A stretch of DNA of 64,000 bases from Microbacterium marinilacus (GTDB taxonomy: Bacteria > Actinomycetota > Actinomycetes > Actinomycetales > Microbacteriaceae), in contig NZ_JAIJZW010000002.1 in assembly GCF_019753765.1 (NCBI RefSeq), positions 346,382-410,381 of the forward strand. The letters are read 5' to 3'. The notes under the pieces were generated by a model. It ran no database searches and was not told the origin of the DNA. It was given only the letters and a program-made list of their open reading frames with translations. How positions within the stretch are numbered: position 1 is the first letter of the stretch; every line of letters begins with the position of its first letter. Positions 15,763 to 24,002 of the stretch are shown here, piece after piece. The position numbers and the translations under genes are program-made.

Positions 15763-16641
15763 ATGGCAGAGAAGTGGTCCCTGGGGCGTGCGCTGCGCGG
15801 AGTGTTCGTACGGCCGACGATCGACGACAGCACGTGGGAGGACCTCGAGGCCGCGCTGATCACCGCCGACTTCGGGCCCGACATCGCCGATCAGGTGATC
15901 GAGGAGCTGCGCGAGAGCGTGGAGCGCTTCCGCACCACCGACCCGCGCGACCTGCATCGGATGCTGCGGGAGACGCTGGAGGAGCGCTTCGCGAAGTACG
16001 ACTCCACGCTCACGCTCACGGAGCGCCCGGCGGTCGTGCTCGTGGTCGGCGTGAACGGGGTGGGGAAGACGACCACGATCGGGAAGTTCGCGAACTTCCT
16101 GCGCCGTTACGACCGCTCGGTCGTGGTCGGCGCAGCCGACACGTTCCGCGCCGCCGCCGTCGACCAGCTCGCGACGTGGGCCGAGCGCGGCGGGGCGGCC
16201 ATCGTGCGCCCGGATCGCGAGGGGCAGGACCCGGCCTCGGTCGCCTTCCAGACCATCGACTACGCCAAGCGCGAGGGCGTCGAGATCGTGCTCGTCGACA
16301 CCGCCGGTCGTCTGCACACCAAGGGCGGGCTCATGGACGAGCTGACGAAGATCCGCCGGGTGATCGAGAAGCAGGCACCGATCAGCGAGGTGCTGCTCGT
16401 GCTCGACGCCACCACCGGTCAGAACGGCGTCATGCAGGCGGAGGCCTTCCTGCAGCACGCGGGTGTGACGGGCCTGGTGCTCTCGAAGCTCGACGGCTCG
16501 GCCAAGGGGGGCTTCGTCCTGGCGGTGCAGGAGAGGACCGGCATCCCGGTGAAGCTGCTGGGCCAGGGCGAGGGCATCCGCGACCTCACGGGCTTCACCC
16601 CCCACGTCTTCGTCCAGTCGCTCGTCGAAGGCTCGATCTAG
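15763..16641 (+). CDS. ftsY: Signal recognition particle receptor FtsY
   Basis: This SRP-type GTPase docks Ffh-bound ribosomes at the SecYEG translocon. The 292-residue protein consists only of the N and G domains: Walker A GVNGVGKTT (residues 96-104), DTFRAAAVDQL, the G3 motif DTAGRLHTKGGLM starting at 179, and SKLDGSAKGGFVL. The acidic N-terminal A domain of long FtsY proteins is absent, leaving a short N domain that starts MAEKWSLGRALRGVF, an amphipathic helix suited to membrane contact. I chose the ATG at 15763; the upstream in-frame GTG at 15730 lies inside the repeat. The partner ffh is at 30203. Confidence 0.97.
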   Translation: MAEKWSLGRALRGVFVRPTIDDSTWEDLEAALITADFGPDIADQVIEELRESVERFRTTDPRDLHRMLRETLEERFAKYDSTLTLTERPAVVLVVGVNGVGKTTTIGKFANFLRRYDRSVVVGAADTFRAAAVDQLATWAERGGAAIVRPDREGQDPASVAFQTIDYAKREGVEIVLVDTAGRLHTKGGLMDELTKIRRVIEKQAPISEVLLVLDATTGQNGVMQAEAFLQHAGVTGLVLSKLDGSAKGGFVLAVQERTGIPVKLLGQGEGIRDLTGFTPHVFVQSLVEGSI

Positions 16642-16687
16642 CGCCTGGGCGGCGGCCGCGGCGGCGAGGGACGGTCGCGCGCGACGC

Positions 16688-17407
16688 TCAGTCGTTCGGC
16701 GCCCGGAGGATCCGGTGGGCGACGTGGACGTCGTCGCCGAGAGCGACGAGTCGATGCGCCAGCTCGGCGGCCGCGGCCTCGAGGGCGTCGTCGTCGAGCG
16801 GACCGAGCGCGTCGAGGATGAACAGCGCCGACGTCGTCTCGTCCGTGAGCTGCGTGCGGCGGCCTTGGCGCCAGTTCCATCGTCGGCAGGTGACGCCCCC
16901 GTCATCCCGCCAGACGACCTCGCCGCCGTCAGGGTGCTCCGTCGAGGGGGTGCCTCCCGCCATGGTGTCGAACAGCTCGTCTCCGGTGGCGCGCACGAGC
17001 TGCGGCGCGCCCTCGTAGCGGTCGAGGTCCTCCCCGCCGATCGGCAGGAGGTGCAGCACCGAGATCGCGTTGTAGAGGTCGGTGAGCCGGTTCACCCGCG
17101 GCAGGCCGTCCGATGCCGCGCGGCGCAGCAGCGCCTCGAGGCTGTGACGCGTGCGCTGCGGCTTCGCGCCGAAGTCGCGGTAGGCCTCGCGCCAGGCGGC
17201 CACGTGCGGGATCTCCTCGAGCGGGCCCGCTGCGAGGGCAGCCGACGCGGCGGACTCCGCCTCGCGGAGCAGCGCCTCGCCGGCCGCGTCGGTCGGCCCG
17301 GGGGAGAGACCGGTCACCCCGAGCAGCGCTGCGCGGTAGTCGGGGCGCAGGGAGAACACCTCTGCCGAGACGACGGCGTGGTCGAGAGCGTGGGTGGGAT
17401 CAGGCAT
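16688..17407 (-). CDS. B3/B4 tRNA-binding domain protein
   Basis: This 239-residue protein belongs to the stand-alone B3/B4 family, related to the editing domain of the phenylalanyl-tRNA synthetase beta chain. The typical block is AYRDFGAKPQRTRHSLEALLRR, then VNRLTDLYNAISVLHLLPIGGEDLDRYEG. Such proteins are thought to act on mischarged tRNA or a related amino-acid substrate; that is family knowledge, not shown here. The ATG at 17407 follows GGAGGAG and overlaps the stop of the XRE-cupin gene by 8 bp, so both form an operon. Confidence 0.85.
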   Translation of the reverse strand: MPDPTHALDHAVVSAEVFSLRPDYRAALLGVTGLSPGPTDAAGEALLREAESAASAALAAGPLEEIPHVAAWREAYRDFGAKPQRTRHSLEALLRRAASDGLPRVNRLTDLYNAISVLHLLPIGGEDLDRYEGAPQLVRATGDELFDTMAGGTPSTEHPDGGEVVWRDDGGVTCRRWNWRQGRRTQLTDETTSALFILDALGPLDDDALEAAAAELAHRLVALGDDVHVAHRILRAPND

Positions 17408-18011
17408 GCGGGGTCTCCTCCGTGACATGGCCGCCGGCACTCGGGACGCGGCCTCGGGAGCCGGGCTCGAACACGCTCAGCGTGAAGCTGGTGTGGTGCT
17501 CCCCGCGGTTGCGGTAGGCGTGGGGGTGATCCCCGGGGAACGCCGTCGCGTCGCCGGGGTGCAGCGTCACCGTGCGGTCGGCGGCGTCCAGGGTCAGGAC
17601 GCCTTCGCGCACCTGCAGAAGCTCTCGCGTTCCCGGGATGTGGGCGTCGGACTCGTGGGAGTCGCCCGGTGCGAGGGTCCACTCCCACAGCTCCACGACA
17701 TCGGGGCGGTCGAAGCCGGCGACCAGCGCGCCGCGCCCGCCGCCGGGGCTGCGCCAGAGGATCGCGCCCTCGCCGGCGCGGGTGATGCTCATGGGCCGGT
17801 CCCGCACGCGCTCCACCAGCGCCGGCAGCCCGATACCGAGCGCGTCGCTCAGACGGAGCAGGGTCGCCAGGCTGGAGTTCACCGCGCCCTGCTCGACGCT
17901 CACCAGCATGCGTCGGCTCAGCCCGGCCTCGGCGGCGAGACGATCGAGGGTCCAGCCATGGGAGAGCCTCGCGGCGCGCACCCGCTCTCCGAGCTCGGCG
18001 GCCAGTCGCAT
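17400..18011 (-). CDS. XRE-family regulator with C-terminal cupin domain
   Basis: This is a 203-residue regulator. Residues ~5-65 form an XRE helix-turn-helix (LGERVRAARLSHGWTLDRLAAEAGLSRRMLVSVEQG, visible as two segments). Residues ~115-185 form a cupin barrel that probably senses a small ligand (HIPGTRELLQVREG, LHPGDATAFPGDHPHAYRN). The ATG at 18011 has GGGGAG upstream; a start further upstream would lie in the palindromic operator. It heads an operon with the B3/B4 gene and probably represses it through the perfect inverted repeat 24 bp upstream of its start. Confidence 0.87.
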   Translation of the reverse strand: MRLAAELGERVRAARLSHGWTLDRLAAEAGLSRRMLVSVEQGAVNSSLATLLRLSDALGIGLPALVERVRDRPMSITRAGEGAILWRSPGGGRGALVAGFDRPDVVELWEWTLAPGDSHESDAHIPGTRELLQVREGVLTLDAADRTVTLHPGDATAFPGDHPHAYRNRGEHHTSFTLSVFEPGSRGRVPSAGGHVTEETPHA

Positions 18012-18034
18012 GGTCTCCCCGTTCGTGAGTGCAG

Positions 18035-18059
18035 CATAGTGCACGCTCAGTGCACTATG
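18035..18059. promoter_or_regulatory. Perfect 10-bp inverted repeat, XRE-cupin operator
   Basis: CATAGTGCAC (18035-18044) and GTGCACTATG (18050-18059) pair perfectly around the 5-bp spacer GCTCA, 24 bp upstream of the XRE-cupin ATG. An extra AGTGCA lies at 18029-18034. Position and symmetry indicate an autoregulatory operator. Confidence 0.7.
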
Positions 18060-18182
18060 GACTTCTTCTCGGAACCGCCCTCTCCGGCACGGGCCCCACC
18101 CGGGTCTGCCCTCGGGTGTGACGGACACGCGCGGCGACGGGGCGATCTACCGCCGCGGGGGCACGACTGCTTACATAGGGCT

Positions 18183-18683
18183 ATGGCGATCGAACACGAC
18201 TTCTTCGGGCTGCTGGAGTCGGGCCCCGACGGCTCGATCTTCTGGTCCGAGAACGTCGACCTGGGGGACCAGAACGTGACAGTCGACCTGACCGCTCCCG
18301 ATCAGGACGACGTCTCCCAGGCCGCCCTCGACGCGGCCGCGGCGATGGTCTCCGCGCTCGAGGAGCTCGACCGCCGTTCGCGCGTCGCGATGCTGGCGGA
18401 GGTCGACAACCGGGCCAGCGAGGTGACCGAGTACATCCTCATGCAGCAGGAGACGCTCGGCGACGAGCTGGAGGACTTCCTGGTCGACGTCAGCACCGAC
18501 CCGGCGGTGGACATCATCCGCTCGCTGCAGCTGATGAGCATGACGATCCTCGCCGACGAGCACGGCGGCGAGGACCCGTTCGCGGTGCTGGAGTACGCGC
18601 TCGACCCGGACGCGGCCGACGACGTCCTGCTGGTGAACCTCGACTCCAGCGGGACCGTCCTGTCCGTCACCAGCGCCGACTGA
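18183..18683 (+). CDS. DUF2004 family protein
   Basis: This is an acidic 166-residue soluble protein starting MAIEHDFFGLLESGPDGSI, which resembles the DUF2004 family; no function is established. It is mostly helical (AALDAAAAMVSALEELDRRSRVAML), with an acidic C-terminus ending in short beta strands (DDVLLVNLDSSGTVLSV). A TACATA -10-like hexamer lies about 11 bp before the ATG, so the message may be leaderless. It is a single gene, convergent with the ABC transporter operon. Confidence 0.72.
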   Translation: MAIEHDFFGLLESGPDGSIFWSENVDLGDQNVTVDLTAPDQDDVSQAALDAAAAMVSALEELDRRSRVAMLAEVDNRASEVTEYILMQQETLGDELEDFLVDVSTDPAVDIIRSLQLMSMTILADEHGGEDPFAVLEYALDPDAADDVLLVNLDSSGTVLSVTSAD

Positions 18684-18723
18684 GGAGCCGCCGCCGCCGC
18701 GCGGCACGCCGTCCGCCGGTGCG

Positions 18724-20268
18724 TCAGTCGAGGAGGCTCGCGGCGTCGATGAGCTCGCGTGTGAAGGCGTGCTGCGGCGCGGCGAACACGCGCTCGGTGT
18801 CGCCCTGCTCGACGACGCGACCGTGCCGCATCACCGCCACGCGGTCGCTGACCCGTCTGACGACAGCGAGATCGTGCGAGATGAACACCATCGCCAGCCC
18901 GTCGTTCCTCTGCAGGTCGAGCAGCAGGTCGAGGACGCCCGCCTGGGTGGTGACGTCGAGGGCCGAGACCGGCTCGTCGCACACGAGGACCTCGGGGCGC
19001 GCTGCGAGCGCCCGGCCGATCGCCACGCGCTGCCGCTGACCGCCGGAGAGGGCGGCCGGCCGGCTGCGCGAGAGGTCCGCGTCCAGGCCGACCCGCGCGA
19101 GCAGCGCGGCCGGCGAGGGCGCGCCGTCCCTGCGTGCGTCGCGCAGGATACGGCCGACGGTGTGTCGGGGGTCGAACGAGCCCAGCGGGTCCTGCGGGAT
19201 GAGCCGCAGGCGTGCCCCGGCGCGCGTCCGCACCTCGCCGTCGTCCGGCCGCTCGAGCCCGACCAGCAGGCGCGCGAGGGTCGACTTGCCCGATCCCGAT
19301 TCGCCGGCGACCCCGAGGACCTCGCCGTCGTGCACCGTCACGTCGACCCCTCCGACGGCCTCGATCGTCCCGCCCGGGGCGGGGTACCGCCGCACCAACG
19401 CGGTGCCGGACAGCAGCTCGGCACCGCCCGCGGCCGCGGGTCCTCCGGGCTTCGGCCCGCGGGGCGCGGCACGCAGCAGCGTGCGAGTGGTCGGATGGTC
19501 GGGCGACGAGAGGATCCGCGCCGCGTCGCCCTGCTCCACGACCCGTCCGTGCTCCAGCACGGCGATCCGGTCGGCGACGCGCGCCACGGCGGCGAGGTCG
19601 TGACTGATCAGGATGAGCCCCGTCCCTTCGTCGCGCAGGCGCGCGAGCAGGTCGAGCACCCGCACGGCGGTGGTGGCGTCGAGCGCCGTGGTCGGCTCGT
19701 CGGCGACGATGAGCGGTGCGCCGCCGACGATCGCCGAGGCGATCAGGGCGCGCTGTCGCATGCCGCCCGAGAGCTGGCCGGGGCGCTGCCGGAGGCGCGC
19801 CGGGGCCTCCGTGCGTGCCGACCCGCCCAGCGGCAGCCCCGCCGCGTCGAGCGCATCGAGGACGCGGGCGCGGCGATCCGCGCGCCGCACCCCGCGGATC
19901 GCCAGCGCCTCGCCGACCTCGGCGCCGATCGTGCGCAGCGGGTCCAGCGACTGCAGCGCGTCCTGGAGCACGAGCGAGACCTGCCGGCCCCTGATCGCGC
20001 GCCAGGATCGTTCGGGCAGGCGGCGAACGTCGTCGCCTCCGACCTGGAAGGCGTCCGCCGACACGCGCGCTCCCTCACGGAGTGACAGACCGAGGACCGT
20101 GCGCGCGAGCACCGACTTGCCCGCGCCCGACTCGCCCACGATCGCGAGGCACTCGCCGGGCGCGACCTCCAGGTCGACGCCGCTCAGCGCCTCGTGCCAC
20201 GCGCCGCGGGGGCTGCGCAGCGACACGCGCAGGTCGCGCAGCCGCAGCAGGGGAGCGGTGCCCGTCAT
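18724..20268 (-). CDS. Fused double ABC ATPase of a dipeptide/nickel-type importer
   Basis: The 514-residue protein joins the two ATPases that are usually separate (DppD and DppF type) into one chain. Domain 1 (residues ~1-255) has Walker A GESGAGKS, signature LSGGMRQRALIAS and Walker B LIVADEPTTALD. Domain 2 (~275-514) has GESGSGKS, LSGGQRQRVAIGRAL and VLVCDEPVSALD. Both have an H-loop (ISHDLAAV, ISHDLAVV), so both sites look active. Its ATG overlaps the stop of the upstream permease by 4 bp. It powers the importer encoded by the three preceding genes on this strand. Confidence 0.93.
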   Translation of the reverse strand: MTGTAPLLRLRDLRVSLRSPRGAWHEALSGVDLEVAPGECLAIVGESGAGKSVLARTVLGLSLREGARVSADAFQVGGDDVRRLPERSWRAIRGRQVSLVLQDALQSLDPLRTIGAEVGEALAIRGVRRADRRARVLDALDAAGLPLGGSARTEAPARLRQRPGQLSGGMRQRALIASAIVGGAPLIVADEPTTALDATTAVRVLDLLARLRDEGTGLILISHDLAAVARVADRIAVLEHGRVVEQGDAARILSSPDHPTTRTLLRAAPRGPKPGGPAAAGGAELLSGTALVRRYPAPGGTIEAVGGVDVTVHDGEVLGVAGESGSGKSTLARLLVGLERPDDGEVRTRAGARLRLIPQDPLGSFDPRHTVGRILRDARRDGAPSPAALLARVGLDADLSRSRPAALSGGQRQRVAIGRALAARPEVLVCDEPVSALDVTTQAGVLDLLLDLQRNDGLAMVFISHDLAVVRRVSDRVAVMRHGRVVEQGDTERVFAAPQHAFTRELIDAASLLD

Positions 20269-21110
20269 CGTCCCTCCGATCCCGCGCCCGACGCGCGGCG
20301 GCCGAGCACGGTCAGCACGGTCGCGGTCGCGACGATCGCGGCACCCGGCAGGACCGTCATCCACCACGCCGACGAGATGTACACGCGTCCGGCGTTGAGC
20401 ATCGCTCCCCACTCGGGCGACGGCGGGAGCGCGCCGAGGCCGAGGAAGCTCAGCGCCGACACCCAGACGATCGCCTGCCCGACGCCCAGCGTGGCCGTGG
20501 CCACCAGTGGCCACAGCGTGTTCGGGGCGATGTGACGCACGAACACGGTGAGCGGGCCGGCGCCCTCGTGGCGCGCATAGGCCACGTAGTCGCTGCGCAC
20601 CACACCGCGCACCCGAGAGCGGAGGATGCGCGCATAGCCCGGTGCGGTGGCGACGCCGATGGCGATGACCGACGCCTGCGTGCCGGGACCGATCACCGCC
20701 ACCAGCAGCAGTGCCAGGACGAGCGTCGGCAGGGCGAAGAGGACCTCGACGACCCGGGCGATAGCCGTGTCGATCGCCCGGGGCCCCAGCGCTCCGGCGA
20801 AGCCGAGCACCAGACCGGCGCCGATCCCGATCGCCGTGGCGGCGAGGCCGATGCCGGCCGAGGCGGCGGCACCGTGAACGACCCGTGCGAACAGGTCGCG
20901 GCCCGACTCGTCGGTGCCGAAGGGATGTGTCCACGACGGCGGCGAGAACGCCTCCGACGGTGCGATCGCCAACGGATCGCGGGGGGTCAGCGCCTCCGGA
21001 GCGATCACCGCGAGGAGGATCAGCGCCAGCCCGAGCGCGGCCAGGACGCCACCGGGCCTGAGCCTGCGCAGAAGCCTGCCGGTCGGCGTCTCCGTGCCGA
21101 GCACGCTCAC
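20265..21110 (-). CDS. ABC permease, DppC/OppC type
   Basis: This is a 281-residue inner-membrane permease with an N-terminal helix (VLAALGLALILLAVIAPEAL), the extracellular HPFGTDESGRDLFARVVHGA motif of the DppC subfamily, and about five further helices. The EAA loop that contacts the ATPase is at YARHEGAGPLTVFVRHIAPN. It overlaps the ATPase gene and the DppB-type gene by 4 bp on either side. With the latter it forms the heterodimeric channel. Confidence 0.92.
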   Translation of the reverse strand: MSVLGTETPTGRLLRRLRPGGVLAALGLALILLAVIAPEALTPRDPLAIAPSEAFSPPSWTHPFGTDESGRDLFARVVHGAAASAGIGLAATAIGIGAGLVLGFAGALGPRAIDTAIARVVEVLFALPTLVLALLLVAVIGPGTQASVIAIGVATAPGYARILRSRVRGVVRSDYVAYARHEGAGPLTVFVRHIAPNTLWPLVATATLGVGQAIVWVSALSFLGLGALPPSPEWGAMLNAGRVYISSAWWMTVLPGAAIVATATVLTVLGRRASGAGSEGR

Positions 21111-22189
21111 GAGCCGACCGCCAGCTCGGGGGTGCGTTCGTCCGAGCCACGGCCGCGGAGCGTGCCGGCGGTGCGCAGGCGCGGGTCGACGAGCAGCTCG
21201 AGGGCGTCGACGACCGTGACGACCACGACGTACATCACCGCGACGACCACCACCGCGCCGATCACGAGCGGGACGTCGCGGCTCATGGCGGCGTCCAGCA
21301 GCAGACGACCGAGCCCTGGCCGCGCGAACAGCGACTCGACGACGACGGCGCCGCTGAGGAGGTTGCCGAACGCCCAGCCCGACAGCGACAGCGCGGGCAG
21401 GCTCGCGTGACGCAGCGTATGACTCAGCAGCACCCGCGTCTCACCGGCCCCGCGAGAGCGGGCCGTGACGGCAAACGGCGCCCGATCGGCCTCCTGGAGC
21501 GCGTCGCGCGACACCTGGGCGAGGAATCCCGCGATCGGGATGGCGAGCGTTACCACCGGCAGCACCAGGCCCGCCGGGTCTGCGCCGCCGCTGGTCGCGG
21601 GCAGGATCCGCAGGGACGAGGCGAACACGAGGATGAGGACCGCGCCCAGCCAGAACTGCGGCATGACGGTGGACACCAGCTCGAGACCGCGCAGCGCCCC
21701 CACGGCTGCTCGGCCCGCCCGCCCGCGGGCGGTCTGCGCGATGACCGAGCCGACGAGCGCCAGGATCCAGGCGAGCAGCAGCGCGAGCGCGGCGAGGACG
21801 AGCGTCCCCGGCAGCTGCGCCCCGATGAGCTCGGCCACCGGCTGCCGGCGGGCGTACGAGTCGCCCAGCTGGAACGTCGCGACGCGCCACAGCTGCAGCG
21901 CGTACTGGACGATCAGCGGCTGGTCCAGCCCGTAGGTCTCTCGCGCGAGCGCCACGGCCTCCGGCCCCGCCTGGGAGCCGGGCCCGCCGAGGATCGCCTC
22001 GAGGGGGTCTCCCGATGCCCGCAGGGCGAAGAAGACGATCGTCGCCACGATCCAGACGACGAGCAGCGCGGACCCGATCCGCCGGGCGATCCATGCCGTG
22101 ACGGATCGGGCGCGCGCCGCCGCTCCGCCCGGCTGCGGGGCAGGGGAGCCCGCCGCGACCACCGGCCGGCTAGCCGGCGAGGCGGGCAT
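21107..22189 (-). CDS. ABC permease, DppB/OppB type
   Basis: This 360-residue permease has six predicted helices. The first follows a Pro/Ala-rich N-terminus (ARRIGSALLVVWIVATIVFFAL), and the periplasmic loop YGLDQPLIVQYALQLW is typical of DppB. The coupling EAA-type loop is TARSRGAGETRVLLSHTLRH. Its start overlaps the end of the binding-protein gene by 20 bp. There is no clear ribosome binding site at 22189, so a somewhat later start is possible. Confidence 0.9.
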   Translation of the reverse strand: MPASPASRPVVAAGSPAPQPGGAAARARSVTAWIARRIGSALLVVWIVATIVFFALRASGDPLEAILGGPGSQAGPEAVALARETYGLDQPLIVQYALQLWRVATFQLGDSYARRQPVAELIGAQLPGTLVLAALALLLAWILALVGSVIAQTARGRAGRAAVGALRGLELVSTVMPQFWLGAVLILVFASSLRILPATSGGADPAGLVLPVVTLAIPIAGFLAQVSRDALQEADRAPFAVTARSRGAGETRVLLSHTLRHASLPALSLSGWAFGNLLSGAVVVESLFARPGLGRLLLDAAMSRDVPLVIGAVVVVAVMYVVVVTVVDALELLVDPRLRTAGTLRGRGSDERTPELAVGS

Positions 22190-23816
22190 CGACGAACGTC
22201 GGCGTGGACACGGTGCCGAGCGTCGTCACGCCGTCCACGCCCCGCGTGAGGAAGTGGTTCTGCTGGTCGTACAGCGGCAGGATCGAGTAGCTCTCCAGCA
22301 CGACACGCTGCGCCTGCGCGTACAGCTCCGCCCGCGCCTCCTCGTCGTGCGTCGCGGAGGCCTGGTCGAGCAGCGCGTCCAGGTCGGGGTCGGAGAGCTG
22401 CGACAGGTTGGCGAAGTAGCCGGACGGCGCGGGCGTGATCCCGTCCGAGTGGTAGAGCACGCGCAGCACCTCGGCGCCGACGCGCGTGTACGGCGCGTCC
22501 ACGGCCTCGTACCGGTACTCGGACTGTCCCTCCGTGTAGCCGATCTCGCCGTACCAGGTGCCGAGGTCGACGGGGCTCAGGATCACCTCGAAGCCCACCT
22601 CCGCGACGTTGGCCTGGATCTGCTCGAAGAGCGACTGCTCGGCGGCGACCGACTGGTTGGTGCTCACGGGGAACCTCACCGTCAGGCGCTCCCCGTCCCG
22701 CGTGCGCACGCCGTCGTCGTCGCGTTCGGTCCACCCGGCCTCGTCGAGCAGCGAGTTCGCCTCGTCCACGTCGGTGGCGAACAGCGACTCGTCGGAGATG
22801 CCCATGGGCTCGCGGCTCGACAGCGGCGAGTAGGACCGCTCGACGGTGTCGAGATAAAGGGACTCGATGCCGGGGCCGGGGTCGGCGGCGCGGACGAACG
22901 CCTCGCGCACGCGGACGTCGTCGAAGGGCGCCTGGCTCTGGTTCAGCTCGATGCGGTTGACGGAGCCCGGACGCGGAGCGTTCAGATGCGTGATCTCGTC
23001 GCCCGCCTCGGCCGACACGATCGCGTCGGGCTGCGGGTTGTCTATGACGTGCACCTCGCCGGACGTCAGGGCCGCCTGTCGTGTCGCGGCGTCGGGGATG
23101 AAGCGCCACACGATCTGGTCGACGTACGCCGCGCCGTCGTGCTGCGCCTCGGGTCCGGGCGTCGCGTAGTCGTCGTTCCGGACGAGGGTGACCTGCTGCT
23201 GCGGGACCCACTCGTCGACGATGAACGGACCGGTGCCGATCGGCGCCGCGCAGTTCTCCTCCATGCCGCGAGCGATGCCCGCCGGCGACTGGATCGCGGT
23301 CCACGGCATCGACAGCGACTCGAGCAGCGCGGAGTCGGGCTCGGACAGGTGCAGACGCGCGTGCGTCGCGTCGACCGGCTCGACCTCCTCGATCTTCTGC
23401 ACCGCCAGGTACCCCGTCGACGACTGCGTGGCGGGGTCCTGGAGGTGCTCGATGTTCGTCTTGACCGCCTCGGCGTCGAGCGGAGTCCCGTCCGTGAAGG
23501 TGACGCCGTCCTTCAGCGTGATGTCCCAGGTGAGACCGTCGTCCGACACCGCCCATTCCGTCGCGAGCCAGGGCTGGATGACGCCGTCGGCGTCGCGTCC
23601 GACGAGGGGCTCGAGGTACTGGGTGCTGAGCAGCGCCTGCGGGTAGTTGCCGCCGACGTGCGGGTCGAGGCAGGTCGGCTCGCCGTCGCCGGTCGCATAG
23701 ACGAGGGTGCCTCCCTCGACCGGCTCCGACGACTCCTCGCCGGACGGAGCGCACGCGGTGGCGACGAGGGCCACGGCGGAGGCGAGGGCGAGCACGGGCA
23801 GGGCGCGACGGAGCAT
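22170..23816 (-). CDS. Substrate-binding lipoprotein, family 5 (peptide/nickel type)
   Basis: This 548-residue extracellular solute-binding protein delivers the substrate to the two permeases. It has a lipoprotein signal peptide (MLRRALPVLALASAVALVA, then TAC), with the lipidated Cys at 22. Family 5 features are PTCLDPHVGGNYPQALLSTQ, EPLVGRDADGVIQPWLATEW and a C-terminal SILPLYDQQNHFLTRGVDGV. The ATG at 23816 is preceded by GAAGG. Dipeptide, oligopeptide and nickel carriers share this family, so the substrate cannot be called. It is the first gene of the operon. Confidence 0.92.
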   Translation of the reverse strand: MLRRALPVLALASAVALVATACAPSGEESSEPVEGGTLVYATGDGEPTCLDPHVGGNYPQALLSTQYLEPLVGRDADGVIQPWLATEWAVSDDGLTWDITLKDGVTFTDGTPLDAEAVKTNIEHLQDPATQSSTGYLAVQKIEEVEPVDATHARLHLSEPDSALLESLSMPWTAIQSPAGIARGMEENCAAPIGTGPFIVDEWVPQQQVTLVRNDDYATPGPEAQHDGAAYVDQIVWRFIPDAATRQAALTSGEVHVIDNPQPDAIVSAEAGDEITHLNAPRPGSVNRIELNQSQAPFDDVRVREAFVRAADPGPGIESLYLDTVERSYSPLSSREPMGISDESLFATDVDEANSLLDEAGWTERDDDGVRTRDGERLTVRFPVSTNQSVAAEQSLFEQIQANVAEVGFEVILSPVDLGTWYGEIGYTEGQSEYRYEAVDAPYTRVGAEVLRVLYHSDGITPAPSGYFANLSQLSDPDLDALLDQASATHDEEARAELYAQAQRVVLESYSILPLYDQQNHFLTRGVDGVTTLGTVSTPTFVDARLAG

Positions 23817-23961
23817 GGGCACCTTCAGGGTGATCGGGTGTTGCCGGGGAATCCGGACTCTGTCCAAGAATACATCCGGAGGCCCGCCCGGGGGCTCGTC
23901 CGGGCGAGCGTCGCCGACGGCGGCACCGCGATTCGTCTCGACGGGGCCGACGGTTCCTCCC

Positions 23962-23994
23962 GGGCCCCGCGCCGCACCGTGAGGCGCGGGGCCC
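23962..23994. terminator. Terminator hairpin after the aldo/keto reductase gene
   Basis: GGGCCCCGCGCC (23962-23973) pairs perfectly with GGCGCGGGGCCC (23983-23994) around a 9-nt loop. It lies 8 bp beyond the minus-strand stop at 24003, separating the reductase transcript from the downstream ABC operon. Confidence 0.7.
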
Positions 23995-24002
23995 GGCGTC
24001 GG

